Positions 28,201 to 39,414 of a stretch of 64,000 nucleotides of DNA are shown here, one piece after another (position 1 is the first letter of the stretch; every line of letters starts with the position of its first letter). The notes below the pieces were generated by a model that made no database searches, was not told the origin of the DNA, and worked only from the letters and a program-made list of their open reading frames with translations. The position numbers were made by a program, and so were the translations under genes. This DNA is from CAWAYH01 sp963786195 (GTDB lineage Bacteria > Acidobacteriota > Vicinamibacteria > Vicinamibacterales > 2-12-FULL-66-21): positions 372,001 to 436,000 of the forward strand of contig CAWAYH010000001.1 of NCBI GenBank assembly GCA_963786195.1, read 5' to 3'.

Positions 28201-29151
28201 TTACACCAGAACGATCGACGGATGCAAAAGCCCGCCGTCGATCCGTTTCGCGATGCCGACGAGCCCGCCGGTCCGATCGAGCAGGCGGAGCGCCGACTCA
28301 CGGACCCCGCCGTTCGCCTTGCCAGAGTCCGGCAGACCCGAGGACACGTCTTCGAGGTCCGCGGGGGTCAGCGCGCTGCCGTGGCTTGCGCGGCGGACGC
28401 CCTGTTCGGTGAGCACCACCGCCGGCAGATGAGTCAGCAGGCGATCCATCGGCACCAGCCGGTTGGCCGCGGCCGGTCCCTGGCCGACGATGATGTCGAG
28501 CGTCACCGCGTCGGCGAGTTGGAAGTCACCCACGCGGGTTCGTCGGAGTCCTTCGAGGTAGGCCCCGCAACCGAGACGCTGACCCAGGTCGTGTGCGAAC
28601 GACCTGACGTAGAAGCCGCTCGAGCTCACCAGCCGCACTTCTGCCAGCCCATCGCCGAAACCCACCAGCTCGATCTCGCGGACGGACACTTCGACGGGCT
28701 TCATCTCGACGGGCGTGCGGCGTCGCGCCAGCTTGTACGCCGGCGCCCCGGCAATCTTCTTGGCGGAGTAGGGCGGAGGCGTCTGCAGGTAGGTGCCCTC
28801 GAACCCGGGCAGGGCCTTCGCGATCGCGGATGCGTCGAGGGTTGGAACGCGCGGGGGCGCACCCGCGAGGACCGGCTGTCCGTCTCGCTCGCGGCCGGCG
28901 ATCTCCTCGGCGTCGTAGGTCGCGGTCGTTGCGCCGAACCGGACCCTCGCGACGTACTCCTTGTCGACGCCGGTCAGCAGCGATGCCAGGCGCGTGGCAC
29001 GGCCCACGACCAGCGCCAGCAGCCCGGTCGCCAGCGGGTCGAGGGTACCGGTATGGCCGATCCGCTCGAATCCGATCGCGCGCCGGACGCTCGCGACGAC
29101 GTCATGTGACGTCGGTCCCGGCGGCTTGTCCACGAGAAGAACACCGTTCAT
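28201..29151 (-). CDS. truB: tRNA pseudouridine-55 synthase
   Basis: 316 residues. Makes pseudouridine 55 in the T-loop of tRNAs. It begins MNGVLLVDKPPGPTSHDVV. The catalytic motif GHTGTLDPLATGLL contains the Asp nucleophile. Later blocks are VGRATRLASLL, YLQTPPPYSAKKIAGAPAY and RLVSSSGFYVRSFAHDLG. The start ATG overlaps the nrnA stop (ATGA, 29148-29151), showing translational coupling. The C-terminus (FLDRTGGLVGIAK-like) resembles a degenerate PUA end. Confidence 0.97.
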   Translation of the reverse strand: MNGVLLVDKPPGPTSHDVVASVRRAIGFERIGHTGTLDPLATGLLALVVGRATRLASLLTGVDKEYVARVRFGATTATYDAEEIAGRERDGQPVLAGAPPRVPTLDASAIAKALPGFEGTYLQTPPPYSAKKIAGAPAYKLARRRTPVEMKPVEVSVREIELVGFGDGLAEVRLVSSSGFYVRSFAHDLGQRLGCGAYLEGLRRTRVGDFQLADAVTLDIIVGQGPAAANRLVPMDRLLTHLPAVVLTEQGVRRASHGSALTPADLEDVSSGLPDSGKANGGVRESALRLLDRTGGLVGIAKRIDGGLLHPSIVLV

Positions 29152-30185
29152 GACGTCGGACGGGTCTGGAGGCCCTCCGCGATCGCCCTGGCGAGCCGCG
29201 CGATGATCTGGGGACGCACGTCGACGAAGCGGCCCGCAGCCGTGAACCCGGCCGCATTCTTGTGGCCTCCGCCCCCGTGCTCGCTGGCGACCATCCGCAC
29301 GTCGACGTCGTATTTCGATCGCATGCTGACGCGCACTTCTCCGGTCGCCGAGATCTTGAAGAAGACGACCGCCTGAATCTCGCGTGCGGTCAGCGGCAGG
29401 TTGATGACGCCTTCCGTGTCGTTGTACGTGCACCCGCAGGCGGCGAGCATCGCATCGTCCATGTAGAGCACCGCCAGCCGGCCCTCGTCGGTGAGCTCCA
29501 TGGCGTCCAGCAGCGCGCCGATCAACTTCAGCTTGCCGAAGCTGTTGCTGTCGAACACGCGACGGGCCATGATCGCGGGATTGACGCCCGCCTCTACCGT
29601 CTGACGGCAGATGTCGAACGTGCGGGGCGTGATGTTCGAGTGATGGAACGAACCGGTGTCGGTCAGGATCGCCAGGTAGATGTGCGTGGCGATTTCCCGC
29701 GTGAGGGGCACTTCCAGCGCGCGGATCAGATCGAACACCATCTCGCCGCATGCGGCGGCGCCTTCGTCGAACCAGTTCAGCGCCCCGTACAGCCGGTTGC
29801 CCGCGTGGTGATCGATGTTGATGATGTAGTGCCGCTCGAGACCGGCGACGCCCGTCCGGCTGAGATCGCTGCACTCCATCACGATCACGGCGTCCACGTC
29901 GACGTCGGCCCGGGGAGCAATTTCGATGCGATCGACGCCGGGGAAGTCCCGATAATGATCGGGCGCGGCATCCGCATTGACGATGCGGACGGTCTTGCCG
30001 AGCGCGTCGAGCGCGAACGCCATGGCGAGCTGCGAGCCGATGGAATCACCATCGGGCCTGGCGTGCGACGTCAGCAGAAATCGCTGCCGCCGGCGGACTT
30101 CGTCGCGGATGTGGCCGAGCACATCCGGCCCGGACGTTGGCGCCGGCTGGCTAGCGGCTGTCGTCTCGCTCATCGTCTGTGGCAT
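29148..30185 (-). CDS. nrnA: DHH/DHHA1 phosphoesterase (nano-RNase / pAp phosphatase type)
   Basis: 345 residues. DHH metal sites are present: LLTSHARPDGDSIGSQLAMA, VIVMECSDLSRTG and NIDHHAGNRLYG. The C-terminal DHHA1 substrate domain has SEHGGGGHKNAAGFTA. NrnA-type enzymes degrade 2-5 nt RNAs and often dephosphorylate pAp. Placing it inside the rbfA-truB operon is common in many bacteria. It starts 35 bp inside the rbfA 3' end on another frame. The first 20 residues are low complexity, so the true start could be the second ATG. Confidence 0.93.
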   Translation of the reverse strand: MPQTMSETTAASQPAPTSGPDVLGHIRDEVRRRQRFLLTSHARPDGDSIGSQLAMAFALDALGKTVRIVNADAAPDHYRDFPGVDRIEIAPRADVDVDAVIVMECSDLSRTGVAGLERHYIINIDHHAGNRLYGALNWFDEGAAACGEMVFDLIRALEVPLTREIATHIYLAILTDTGSFHHSNITPRTFDICRQTVEAGVNPAIMARRVFDSNSFGKLKLIGALLDAMELTDEGRLAVLYMDDAMLAACGCTYNDTEGVINLPLTAREIQAVVFFKISATGEVRVSMRSKYDVDVRMVASEHGGGGHKNAAGFTAAGRFVDVRPQIIARLARAIAEGLQTRPTS

Positions 30186-30552
30186 CCTCGCCTGGTGGAT
30201 TCAGCGCCCGTTCGGCCTGGATCTCCTGCAGGATGCGCTCGATCCGGTCCTGCCGCTCGACGCTCTCGTCGAAGAAGAACTGGAGTTCCGGAATACGGCG
30301 CAGGCGCAGACGGCGGCCGAGCTGCCGCCTGAGGAACGGGGCTGCGCGCTCGAGCGCGCGCTGCGACTCGCGCCGGGCTGTCTCGTCACCCATCGTCGTG
30401 TAGTTGACGCGGGCCTGCTGCAGGTCCGGGGTGACGTTGACGCGGGTGATCGTGAGAAACCCGATGCCGGGATCGTGCACTTCTCGCGCGAGAAGGTCGG
30501 CGATCTCCTGACGGATCTGGTCTCCGACGCGGGTCGGACGCTGGGATGTCAT
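30151..30552 (-). CDS. rbfA: 30S ribosome-binding factor A
   Basis: 133 residues. RPTRVGDQIRQEIADLLARE, DPGIGFLTITRVNVTPDLQQ, ARVNYTTMGDE, LRRQLGRRLRLRRIPELQFF and DESVERQDRIERIL are the RbfA KH-like fold. It assists late 16S rRNA maturation and cold growth. An acidic tail (PPGEDATDDERDDSR) extends past the core. Its 3' end overlaps nrnA. Confidence 0.96.
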   Translation of the reverse strand: MTSQRPTRVGDQIRQEIADLLAREVHDPGIGFLTITRVNVTPDLQQARVNYTTMGDETARRESQRALERAAPFLRRQLGRRLRLRRIPELQFFFDESVERQDRIERILQEIQAERALNPPGEDATDDERDDSR

Positions 30553-30569
30553 GCTGGGCGTACCGGGAA

Positions 30570-30854
30570 TCAGAAGTCCATCATTTCCAGCTGCGTTCGA
30601 GTGATCAGCCCCGGTTCGACGCGGTCGATTTCATCTCTGACGGCCGCAAGCTCCCGATCGACCTGGTCGTCGGCGGTGCTGATGGTCACGATGCCCAGCT
30701 GGGCGCGCTGCCACAAGTCATGATGCCCGGTTTCGGAGACCGCCACGTTGAATTTCTTGAGGCGGTCCTTCACGCGGCGCAGCACCATCCGCTTGTCCTT
30801 CAGCGATTGCGCGCCCGGCAGGTGCATCTCGACGGCGAGGAGACCTATCACCAT
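30570..30854 (-). CDS. ylxP: DUF503 / YlxP-like protein
   Basis: 94 residues: VIGLLAVEMHLPGAQSLKDK, RMVLRRVKDRLKKFNVAVSE and DLWQRAQLGIVTISTADDQV. This is a conserved small protein found almost always between infB and rbfA. Biochemical role not settled; ribosome maturation is suspected from the operon. Spacing to rbfA is 17 bp. Confidence 0.93.
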   Translation of the reverse strand: MVIGLLAVEMHLPGAQSLKDKRMVLRRVKDRLKKFNVAVSETGHHDLWQRAQLGIVTISTADDQVDRELAAVRDEIDRVEPGLITRTQLEMMDF

Positions 30855-30863
30855 CTCAACAGG

Positions 30864-30882
30864 GCAAGGTGCGAGGTGCAGG

Positions 30883-30884
<2 letters not shown>
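30864..30884. repeat. 'gaggtgc' short-period repeat between infB and ylxP
   Basis: CAAGGTGCGAGGTGCAGGTCA, about three degenerate units, lies across the infB 3' border. Short, so the support is modest. Confidence 0.35.
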
Positions 30885-33654
<2,770 letters not shown>

Positions 33655-33679
33655 TAGTTGATTCAGCAGCCTGACGTCT

Positions 33680-34966
33680 TCAGAGTTTCTCCTGGGTTTC
33701 GTCCCCGGCCTCTGCTACCGGTTCCGCCCCTTCATCCGCTTCGAGCTTCTCTTCCGCCGCCTCCTCGACGGCTACCGCATCCTCGGCCTCCGCAGCCTGC
33801 GCGCCATCGGCAGCTTGCGCGTCATCCGTGGCTTGCGCGTCATCGGTGGCTTGCGCCTCATCGGCGTCCGTGTTGGGCGGCTCGCCGATTTCGAGCGCGC
33901 CGAGCTGCGCTTCGACCTCGCGCCGCTTCTCTTCCTCGCTCTTGATGTCGATCTTCCAGCCGGTCAGCTTCGCCGCCAGCCGGACGTTCTGTCCCTTCTT
34001 GCCGATCGCGAGTGACAACTGCTTGTCCTCGACGATCACTTCCATCACCTTCTCCGCATCGTCGACGATCGACACCCGCTGGACCTTGGCCGGGCTGATG
34101 GCGTTGGTCACGAACACGATCGGATCGTCCGACCATTCGACGATGTCGATTTTCTCGCCCCGCAGCTCGCGGATGATCGACTGCACGCGCGTGCCCTTCA
34201 TGCCCACGCAGGCGCCGACCGGGTCGACGTCGCGCTCCCGGGAGTACACCGCCACCTTCGCGCGATCGCCCGCCTCGCGCACCGCGCCGCGGATCATGAC
34301 GGTGCCGTCGTAGATCTCCGGCACTTCCTGCTCGAACAGCTTGATGAGGAGCGCCGGGTCGGTTCGCGAGAGGACGATCTGCGGTCCCTTGGCGCTCCGG
34401 TTCACACCGCGGATGACCGCGCGCACGCGATCGCTGACCGTGTAGTTCTCCGCCCTCGATTGTTCCTTCCTCGGCAGCTGCGATTCGACGCGCCCGAGCT
34501 CGACGATGATGTCGCCGTTCTCGAACCGCTTGACGACGCCGTTCACGACTTCGCCGATCCGCTGGCTGTACTCGGCGTAGACGTTCTCCCGTTCCGCCTC
34601 GCGCACCTTCTGGAAGATCACCTGCTTGGCGGTCTGCGCCGCGATGCGCCCGAGATCCTCGGTCGGCCTCGGGAACTCGATCTCCATGTCGACTTCGGCT
34701 TCGTCTCCGTAGAGCTCCTGCGCTTCGGTCAGCGAGATCTGCGTCGACGCGTCCGTGACTTCGGCGACGATTTTCTTGACCGCGTACAGTTCGAGCTGTC
34801 CCGTCTCCTGATTGAAGCGGGCGCGCAGCGCCTCGCTCTTGTAGCGTTTCCGCGCGGCCGCTTCGAGCGCGTCCTGGACCGCGCTGATGATGATTTCTGG
34901 CTCGACGCCCTTTTCCTTCGCGATGGCGTCGATCTGCTGCAACAGCGGATTCGTGGTGGTTGCCAT
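33680..34966 (-). CDS. nusA: Transcription termination/antitermination factor NusA
   Basis: 428 residues from ATG 34966. The N-terminal RNA polymerase-binding domain (IISAVQDALEAAARKRYKSE) is followed by S1 (GEVVNGVVKRFENGDIIVEL) and KH1/KH2 (RDVDPVGACVGMKGTRVQSI, LSLAIGKKGQNVRLAAKLTG). The C-terminal tail is acidic and contains an ATDDAQATDDAQAADGAQ repeat instead of the paired C-terminal domains of enterobacterial NusA. Sits in the canonical rimP-nusA-infB order. Confidence 0.97.
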   Translation of the reverse strand: MATTTNPLLQQIDAIAKEKGVEPEIIISAVQDALEAAARKRYKSEALRARFNQETGQLELYAVKKIVAEVTDASTQISLTEAQELYGDEAEVDMEIEFPRPTEDLGRIAAQTAKQVIFQKVREAERENVYAEYSQRIGEVVNGVVKRFENGDIIVELGRVESQLPRKEQSRAENYTVSDRVRAVIRGVNRSAKGPQIVLSRTDPALLIKLFEQEVPEIYDGTVMIRGAVREAGDRAKVAVYSRERDVDPVGACVGMKGTRVQSIIRELRGEKIDIVEWSDDPIVFVTNAISPAKVQRVSIVDDAEKVMEVIVEDKQLSLAIGKKGQNVRLAAKLTGWKIDIKSEEEKRREVEAQLGALEIGEPPNTDADEAQATDDAQATDDAQAADGAQAAEAEDAVAVEEAAEEKLEADEGAEPVAEAGDETQEKL

Positions 34967-34975
34967 AGGAAACCT

Positions 34976-35010
34976 AGCTATCAGCTCCCAGCTGTCAGCT
35001 CTCAACTGTT
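34976..35010. repeat. 'cagctatcagctc' short-period repeat between rimP and nusA
   Basis: AGCTATCAGCTCCCAGCTGTCAGCTCTCAACTGTT consists of four to five degenerate CAGCT(N)T units. It fills the whole rimP-nusA spacer. The related word occurs at 55727-55748. Confidence 0.75.
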
Positions 35011-35515
35011 CTAAAACTCGACCGCGAGCTGTCCGCGCTTGATCTGCGCAAACGGCACGCGATGCGTTTTCCGGCCCTCTTCGAGCACGACCACGCCGTT
35101 GTCCAGCGCGACGATCCGGCCCGCAAAGGCCGACTGCCCGTTCAGCGGCGACGTCGTCACGATCTTCGCCAGGCGTCCGACGAAGCGGCGATAGTCCGCT
35201 TCGTGTCGCAGCGGGCGGTCCAGACCCGGCGACGAGACTTCCAGCGTGTACCCGGTCCCCCAGCGCGCCCTCGCCGAGCTCGTCCTCTTCGACGTCGAGC
35301 AGGGCACTCAGGTCCTGACTGACACGCTGACAATCCACGATGCCGACCGCGTCTTCGGGCGCTTCGGGGACGCCGCGATCGGGTCGATCGATCACGACCC
35401 GCAGCACCATCCCCGTCGACTCGCGACCGAGCCGCACGTCGAAAATCTCGAGTCCGTGACTCTTGGCGACGCGCTCGGCCGCCGCCCGGATCGGCGCGAG
35501 CCGTTCAGTCGGCAT
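35011..35515 (-). CDS. rimP: Ribosome maturation factor RimP, one frameshift
   Basis: MPTERLAPIRAAAERVAKSH leads to GLEIFDVRLGRESTGMVLRV and VIDRPDRGV, IVDCQRVSQDLSALLDVEED, then (after a shift near 35260) YTLEVSSPGLDRPLRHEADY. The C-terminal SH3-like domain is GRIVALDNGVVVLEEG. Required for 30S assembly. About 168 residues. First gene of the nine-gene translation/RNA operon. A hairpin leader lies just upstream. Confidence 0.92.
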
Positions 35516-35544
35516 GCCAGCTGCCCCGCCCACCGAAAACCGCC

Positions 35545-35576
35545 CCTAAAAACAAAGAGTGGGCACGGGCCCACTC
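35545..35576 (-). terminator. Hairpin plus T-run in the rimP leader (attenuator-like)
   Basis: On the minus strand GAGTGGGC / GCCCACTC form a perfect 8-bp stem around a 4-nt loop. It is followed by TTTGTTTTTAG, 30 bp before the rimP start. It resembles the hairpin often seen ahead of rimP operons. It sits between the likely promoter and the first gene, so attenuation of the operon is plausible. Confidence 0.6.
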
Positions 35577-35606
35577 GGGTAACCTTACTCGAAGCTGCCA
35601 CCCCTC

Positions 35607-35635
35607 AATATATCACAGCAAACACAGATGGTTGT
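35607..35635 (-). promoter_or_regulatory. Possible promoter of the rimP-pnp operon
   Basis: Reading the minus strand, TGTGATATATT contains a -10 TATATT (35612-35607) in an AT-rich island between rimO and the rimP leader hairpin. The -35 region is weak (GACAAC). The position suits transcription of rimP and downstream genes. Confidence 0.35.
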
Positions 35636-35671
35636 CTGCCTCCAGGGCAACTACAGGCGGTCAACGGCCGG

Positions 35672-37198
35672 TCAATCGATGTCGGATAACGGGCTGGAGT
35701 CGACCAGGGGAGCGGCCATCAGGTCGTAGCCTCGCGCGCCGACAATCCGGGTCCGGATGAGCTGCCCGGGATCGATCGTCGACGCGTCGCAATCGGTCAG
35801 ATACACCACCGAATCGATGTCCGGCGCCTGACCCTCCAGCCGACCCTGGACGACGAGGTCGTGTTCGGGCGACGGACCATCGATCAGGACATCCGCCTCG
35901 GTCCCGATTCTGGCCTTGTGCGCGCGCGCGACGATGCGCTTCTGGCGAGCCATGAGCGCGTTCCGGCGGCGACGCTTGAGTGCCGGCGGCACATCGTCCG
36001 CCAGACCAAAGGCCCGGGTGCCCTCTTCGTGCGAATACGTGAAGACGCCCAGGTGGTCGAATCCCGTGTCGGCCACGAAGCGTTCCAGCTCGGTGAAGTC
36101 CTCTTCGGTTTCGCCGGGGAAACCGACGATCATCGTCGTGCGCAGCGTCACATCCGGGACGGTGCGCCGGATGCGCGCCAGCAGCGTATCGTAGGTTCGA
36201 CGGTTCCCGGGACGGCGCATCCGCTGGAGCACCGGCGTCGAGGCGTGCTGCAGCGGAAGATCGACGTACCGACACACTTTCTCGCACTCCGCCATGGCCG
36301 CCAGCACGTCGTCTGTGATGGTCGTCGGGTAGAGGTAGAGCAGCCGGATCCAGACGAGCCCCTCGATGGCGTTCAGCTCGCGAAGCACGCGCGCGAGCGC
36401 ACCGCGTTCGCCGCGATCGATGCCGTAGAACGTGGTGTCCTGCGAGATGAGGAGCAGCTCGCGCACGCCGCGGTCCACCAGCGCGCGCGCCTCGCGGACG
36501 ATCGAGTCGGCCTCACGGCTGCGATAGGCGCCACGCAGCGTCGGGATGATGCAGAACGCGCAGGTGTAGTTGCAGCCTTCGGCCACTTTCATGTACGCGA
36601 AGTGCTTCGGCGTCGTCAGCAGCCGCGGCGTGTCGGCGTCGTAGAGGTAGGTCGGCAGCTCGGGGGGTCGGTCGCTCGGGAGGTCGGGGGTTCGGTGGCT
36701 CGGTCGATCGGTTGTTCGGGGAGTCGGCAGTCCGGCGGTTTTTCCGGACTTTGTGTAGAACTTCAGCGGTTCGACGGGTGCGCCCGAGCTCCCGAACTTC
36801 CGGGCTTCCGAGTTTCCGGGCTTCCGAGCTTCCGAGCTTCCGGACGACAGGACTCCCGATCCGATCGCCTCAAGGATGAGCGGCACTTCACCGGTGCCGA
36901 GCACGACGTCAATCTCCGGGATCTCGCGCTTCAGCTCGTCACGATAGCGCTCGGCCAGGCAGCCCGTGACGACGAGACGTGAGCAGCGGCCGTCACGCTT
37001 CTGCGCAGCCATCTCCAGGATGGCGTCGATCGACTCCTGCTTCGCGGAATCGATGAATGCGCACGTGTTGACGATCAGCACGTCGGCGTTCGACGGTTCG
37101 CTGGTGACCTCGTGGCCCGCCTCGCGGGTCATGCCCAGCATGACCTCGCCATCGACGAGGTTCTTCGGGCAGCCGAGCGACAGGAAGCCTATCTTCAT
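35672..37198 (-). CDS. rimO: Ribosomal protein S12 methylthiotransferase with a repeat-derived insert
   Basis: 508 residues, longer than the usual 430-450. Radical-SAM enzyme that methylthiolates an Asp of S12. N-terminal MTTase cluster cysteines are C10, C46 and C80 (LSLGCPKNLVD, VNTCAFI, VTGC). The radical-SAM CxxxCxxC is at 209-216 (EGCNYTCAFC), and a C-terminal TRAM domain is present. Between the two domains, residues about 116-185 are low complexity (SEARKPGNSEARKFGSSG, PTPRTTDRPSHRTPDLPS) encoded by two short-period repeats, while all catalytic residues are kept. Follows asnS by 10 bp. Confidence 0.95.
   Translation of the reverse strand: MKIGFLSLGCPKNLVDGEVMLGMTREAGHEVTSEPSNADVLIVNTCAFIDSAKQESIDAILEMAAQKRDGRCSRLVVTGCLAERYRDELKREIPEIDVVLGTGEVPLILEAIGSGVLSSGSSEARKPGNSEARKFGSSGAPVEPLKFYTKSGKTAGLPTPRTTDRPSHRTPDLPSDRPPELPTYLYDADTPRLLTTPKHFAYMKVAEGCNYTCAFCIIPTLRGAYRSREADSIVREARALVDRGVRELLLISQDTTFYGIDRGERGALARVLRELNAIEGLVWIRLLYLYPTTITDDVLAAMAECEKVCRYVDLPLQHASTPVLQRMRRPGNRRTYDTLLARIRRTVPDVTLRTTMIVGFPGETEEDFTELERFVADTGFDHLGVFTYSHEEGTRAFGLADDVPPALKRRRRNALMARQKRIVARAHKARIGTEADVLIDGPSPEHDLVVQGRLEGQAPDIDSVVYLTDCDASTIDPGQLIRTRIVGARGYDLMAAPLVDSSPLSDID
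36644..36853. repeat. Two degenerate short-period repeats inside rimO
   Basis: On the plus strand, 36660-36730 is built from 'cggtcgctcgg / aggtcggggg' units and 36785-36845 from 'cttccgag / cttccggg' units. They flank a short unique stretch. They are in frame with rimO and occupy the linker between the MTTase and radical-SAM domains, adding about 70 residues. Confidence 0.85.
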
Positions 37199-37208
37199 TG
37201 ATTCTCGA

Positions 37209-38501
37209 TCATGGATATATCCGGTACAGCATGCGCGGATACGGAATGGCTTCGCGGAGGTGGTCGATCCCGCAAATCCAGGTGACCACGCGCTCGATGC
37301 CCATGCCGAAGCCGCCGTGTGGCACGCTGCCGAAGCGGCGGAGGTCGAGGTACCACTCGAACGCCTCCTGCGGCAGATTGTGCTCCTTGATGCGCTGGAC
37401 CAGCAGGTCGTAGTCGTCGATGCGCTGGCCGCCGCCGATGATCTCGCCGTAGCCCTCCGGCGCCAGGACGTCCACGCAGAGCGCGACCTCGGGCCGCGCC
37501 GGATCCGGCTTCATGTAGAAGGCCTTGATCGCCGACGGATAGCGATGCACGCAGATCGGGCGATCGTATTCCTCCGACAGCGCGGTCTCGTCCGGGGATC
37601 CGAAGTCGCCACCCCACTCGAACGGCAACCCTTTCTTCTTCAGGATCGCTGCGGCGTCGTCGTAGGACACGCGCGGGAACGGCGCCTGCACGCGCTCGAG
37701 ACGGCTGGTATCCCGCTCGAGGACTTTGAGCTCCTTCTGACGCCGGTCGAGCACGCGGCTGACCACCGAGACCACCAGGCTCTCCGCCAGGTCCATCACG
37801 TCGTCGAGCGTCGCGTACGCGACTTCCGGCTCGACCATCCAGAACTCGGTCAGATGGCGCCGTGTCTTGGACTTCTCCGCGCGAAACGTCGGACCGAAGC
37901 AATACACCCGGCCGAGCGCCATCGCGTTGGCTTCGTTGTAGAGCTGTCCGCTCTGCGTCAGGTACGCGGTTTCGTCGTCGAAGTACTGCACCGGGAACAG
38001 CGTGGTCGTTCCCTCACAGGCCGCCGGCGTGAAGATGGGCGTGTCGGCGAGGATGAAGCCGCGTTCGTTGAAGAAGTCGCGCACCGCATTGATCACTTCG
38101 TGCCGCACCCGCAGAATCGCCTGCTGGCGGGCGGAACGAATCCAGAGATGGCGGCGATCCATCAGGTAGTCGACGCCATGCTCCTTCGGCGTGATCGGGT
38201 AGTTCTGCGATTCGGCGACGACCTCGAGGCTCTGGACATCGACTTCGTAGCCGCCCGGCGCGCGTGCGTCGGCGCGAACCGTCCCCTGCACGATGACGGC
38301 GCTCTCCTGCGAGAGGTGATCGGCACGTGTGAACGCGTCATCGCCCACCGCGGCCTTCGTCATCACGCACTGAATGAAGCCCGTTCCATCGCGCAGCGTG
38401 AGAAAGTGAATCTTGCCGCTGGAGCGCCGGTTGTGGAGCCAGCCGCGCAGCGTCACGCTCTGGCCGGGGTAGCGCGCGATGTCCTCGATGTACGCCGTCA
38501 T
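37209..38501 (-). CDS. asnS: Asparaginyl-tRNA synthetase
   Basis: 430 residues, the normal size. The N-terminal OB-fold anticodon domain (VTLRGWLHNRRSSGKIHFLT) is followed by the class IIb catalytic domain: motif 2 GPTFRAEKSKTRRHLTEFWM, IGGGQRIDDYDLL and motif 3 GFGMGIERVVTWICG. The HLTEFWMVEPE block separates AsnRS from AspRS. Its start overlaps the upstream isomerase stop (ATGA at 38498-38501). Confidence 0.97.
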   Translation of the reverse strand: MTAYIEDIARYPGQSVTLRGWLHNRRSSGKIHFLTLRDGTGFIQCVMTKAAVGDDAFTRADHLSQESAVIVQGTVRADARAPGGYEVDVQSLEVVAESQNYPITPKEHGVDYLMDRRHLWIRSARQQAILRVRHEVINAVRDFFNERGFILADTPIFTPAACEGTTTLFPVQYFDDETAYLTQSGQLYNEANAMALGRVYCFGPTFRAEKSKTRRHLTEFWMVEPEVAYATLDDVMDLAESLVVSVVSRVLDRRQKELKVLERDTSRLERVQAPFPRVSYDDAAAILKKKGLPFEWGGDFGSPDETALSEEYDRPICVHRYPSAIKAFYMKPDPARPEVALCVDVLAPEGYGEIIGGGQRIDDYDLLVQRIKEHNLPQEAFEWYLDLRRFGSVPHGGFGMGIERVVTWICGIDHLREAIPYPRMLYRIYP

Positions 38502-39337
38502 ACGTGTGTCATTGCGCGCTCGAAACGCTGCCGCGCGCGCCGCGCCTCCTCCAGGATGCCGGCCGGCGGCCCGATGCCCGCCAGCTCCATCATGTACGTA
38601 CCGTCGTAGCCGATCTTCAGCATCGAGGCGAGCGCCAGGTCCCAGTCGATCGACCCCAGGTACGGCACCAGATGTTCGTCATCCTTCCCGTGGTTGTCGT
38701 GGATGTGCGTCGCGATGATGTGCTCGGAGACGGTTTCGACCGCGTCCGCGACGTCGCCCATGAGATGGGCGTGCCCGAAATCGAGGCAGATCCCCACGTG
38801 CTTCGCGTCGAGGTCGTTGTCGAGGAGCGCGACGAGCGACGAGGCATCGGACAGGCGGTTGGGAATGACCTCGACCGCGACGCGGACGCCGAGCGGCTCC
38901 GCGATCCGGCAGATCTCTTCGAGGCTTCTCAGCGCAGCGGTCCGGTGGTTATCGTCCGGCGGGTTCATGCTGGCCGGCGTGCCGAGGTGCAGCACCATCG
39001 TGTCGAACGGCAGCCGGCGGGCCATGTGAAGCGCGGCTTCCGTTTCGCGGACGGCCGCCTCACGCCGGGCGTGATCGCCGACGGCGTTGGAGTACGACGA
39101 TTTCCAGCCCTTCGACCCGAACACCTCGGTGATCGGCGCGTGAATGCTGTTCAGCGCGAGCCCCGTGTCCGCGAGCCACTGCCCGAGACGGGTCACGGCA
39201 GACTCGTCCCGATAGTCGAAGTGGCTGCGGGTGGCAAACACCTCGACGGACTCGAAGCCGTAGCTCGCCACCTGCGCCAGGTGGTCGCGCTCCAGACGGC
39301 TCTCGTGATACAGATGCGTGGAAATCCCGAAACGCAT
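38498..39337 (-). CDS. Sugar phosphate isomerase/epimerase (xylose isomerase-like TIM barrel)
   Basis: 279 residues. Begins MRFGISTHLYHESRLERDHL and has the AP-endonuclease-2/xylose-isomerase-like barrel. Likely metal ligands are in RVAVEVIPN, CLDFGHAHLMG, THIHDNHGKDDEHL and TYMMELAG. The substrate is not identifiable from sequence. It is co-transcribed with asnS and lies 77 bp after the AmgK-like kinase, next to a sugar-recycling pair. That might hint at an amino-sugar or lactyl-sugar derivative, but this is only inference. Confidence 0.85.
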   Translation of the reverse strand: MRFGISTHLYHESRLERDHLAQVASYGFESVEVFATRSHFDYRDESAVTRLGQWLADTGLALNSIHAPITEVFGSKGWKSSYSNAVGDHARREAAVRETEAALHMARRLPFDTMVLHLGTPASMNPPDDNHRTAALRSLEEICRIAEPLGVRVAVEVIPNRLSDASSLVALLDNDLDAKHVGICLDFGHAHLMGDVADAVETVSEHIIATHIHDNHGKDDEHLVPYLGSIDWDLALASMLKIGYDGTYMMELAGIGPPAGILEEARRARQRFERAMTHV

Positions 39338-39414
39338 TGCTACAAACCAACAATTCTAGCACGCCGACTGCAGAGCCGGTTTCAGGCGGTCCCACGCGTG
39401 GGACTCGGGCTGGA

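Noticed and set aside
36644..36853. Possible CRISPR-like array in rimO
   Set aside because: Units are 6-10 bp, imperfect and contiguous, with no spacers and no cas genes.
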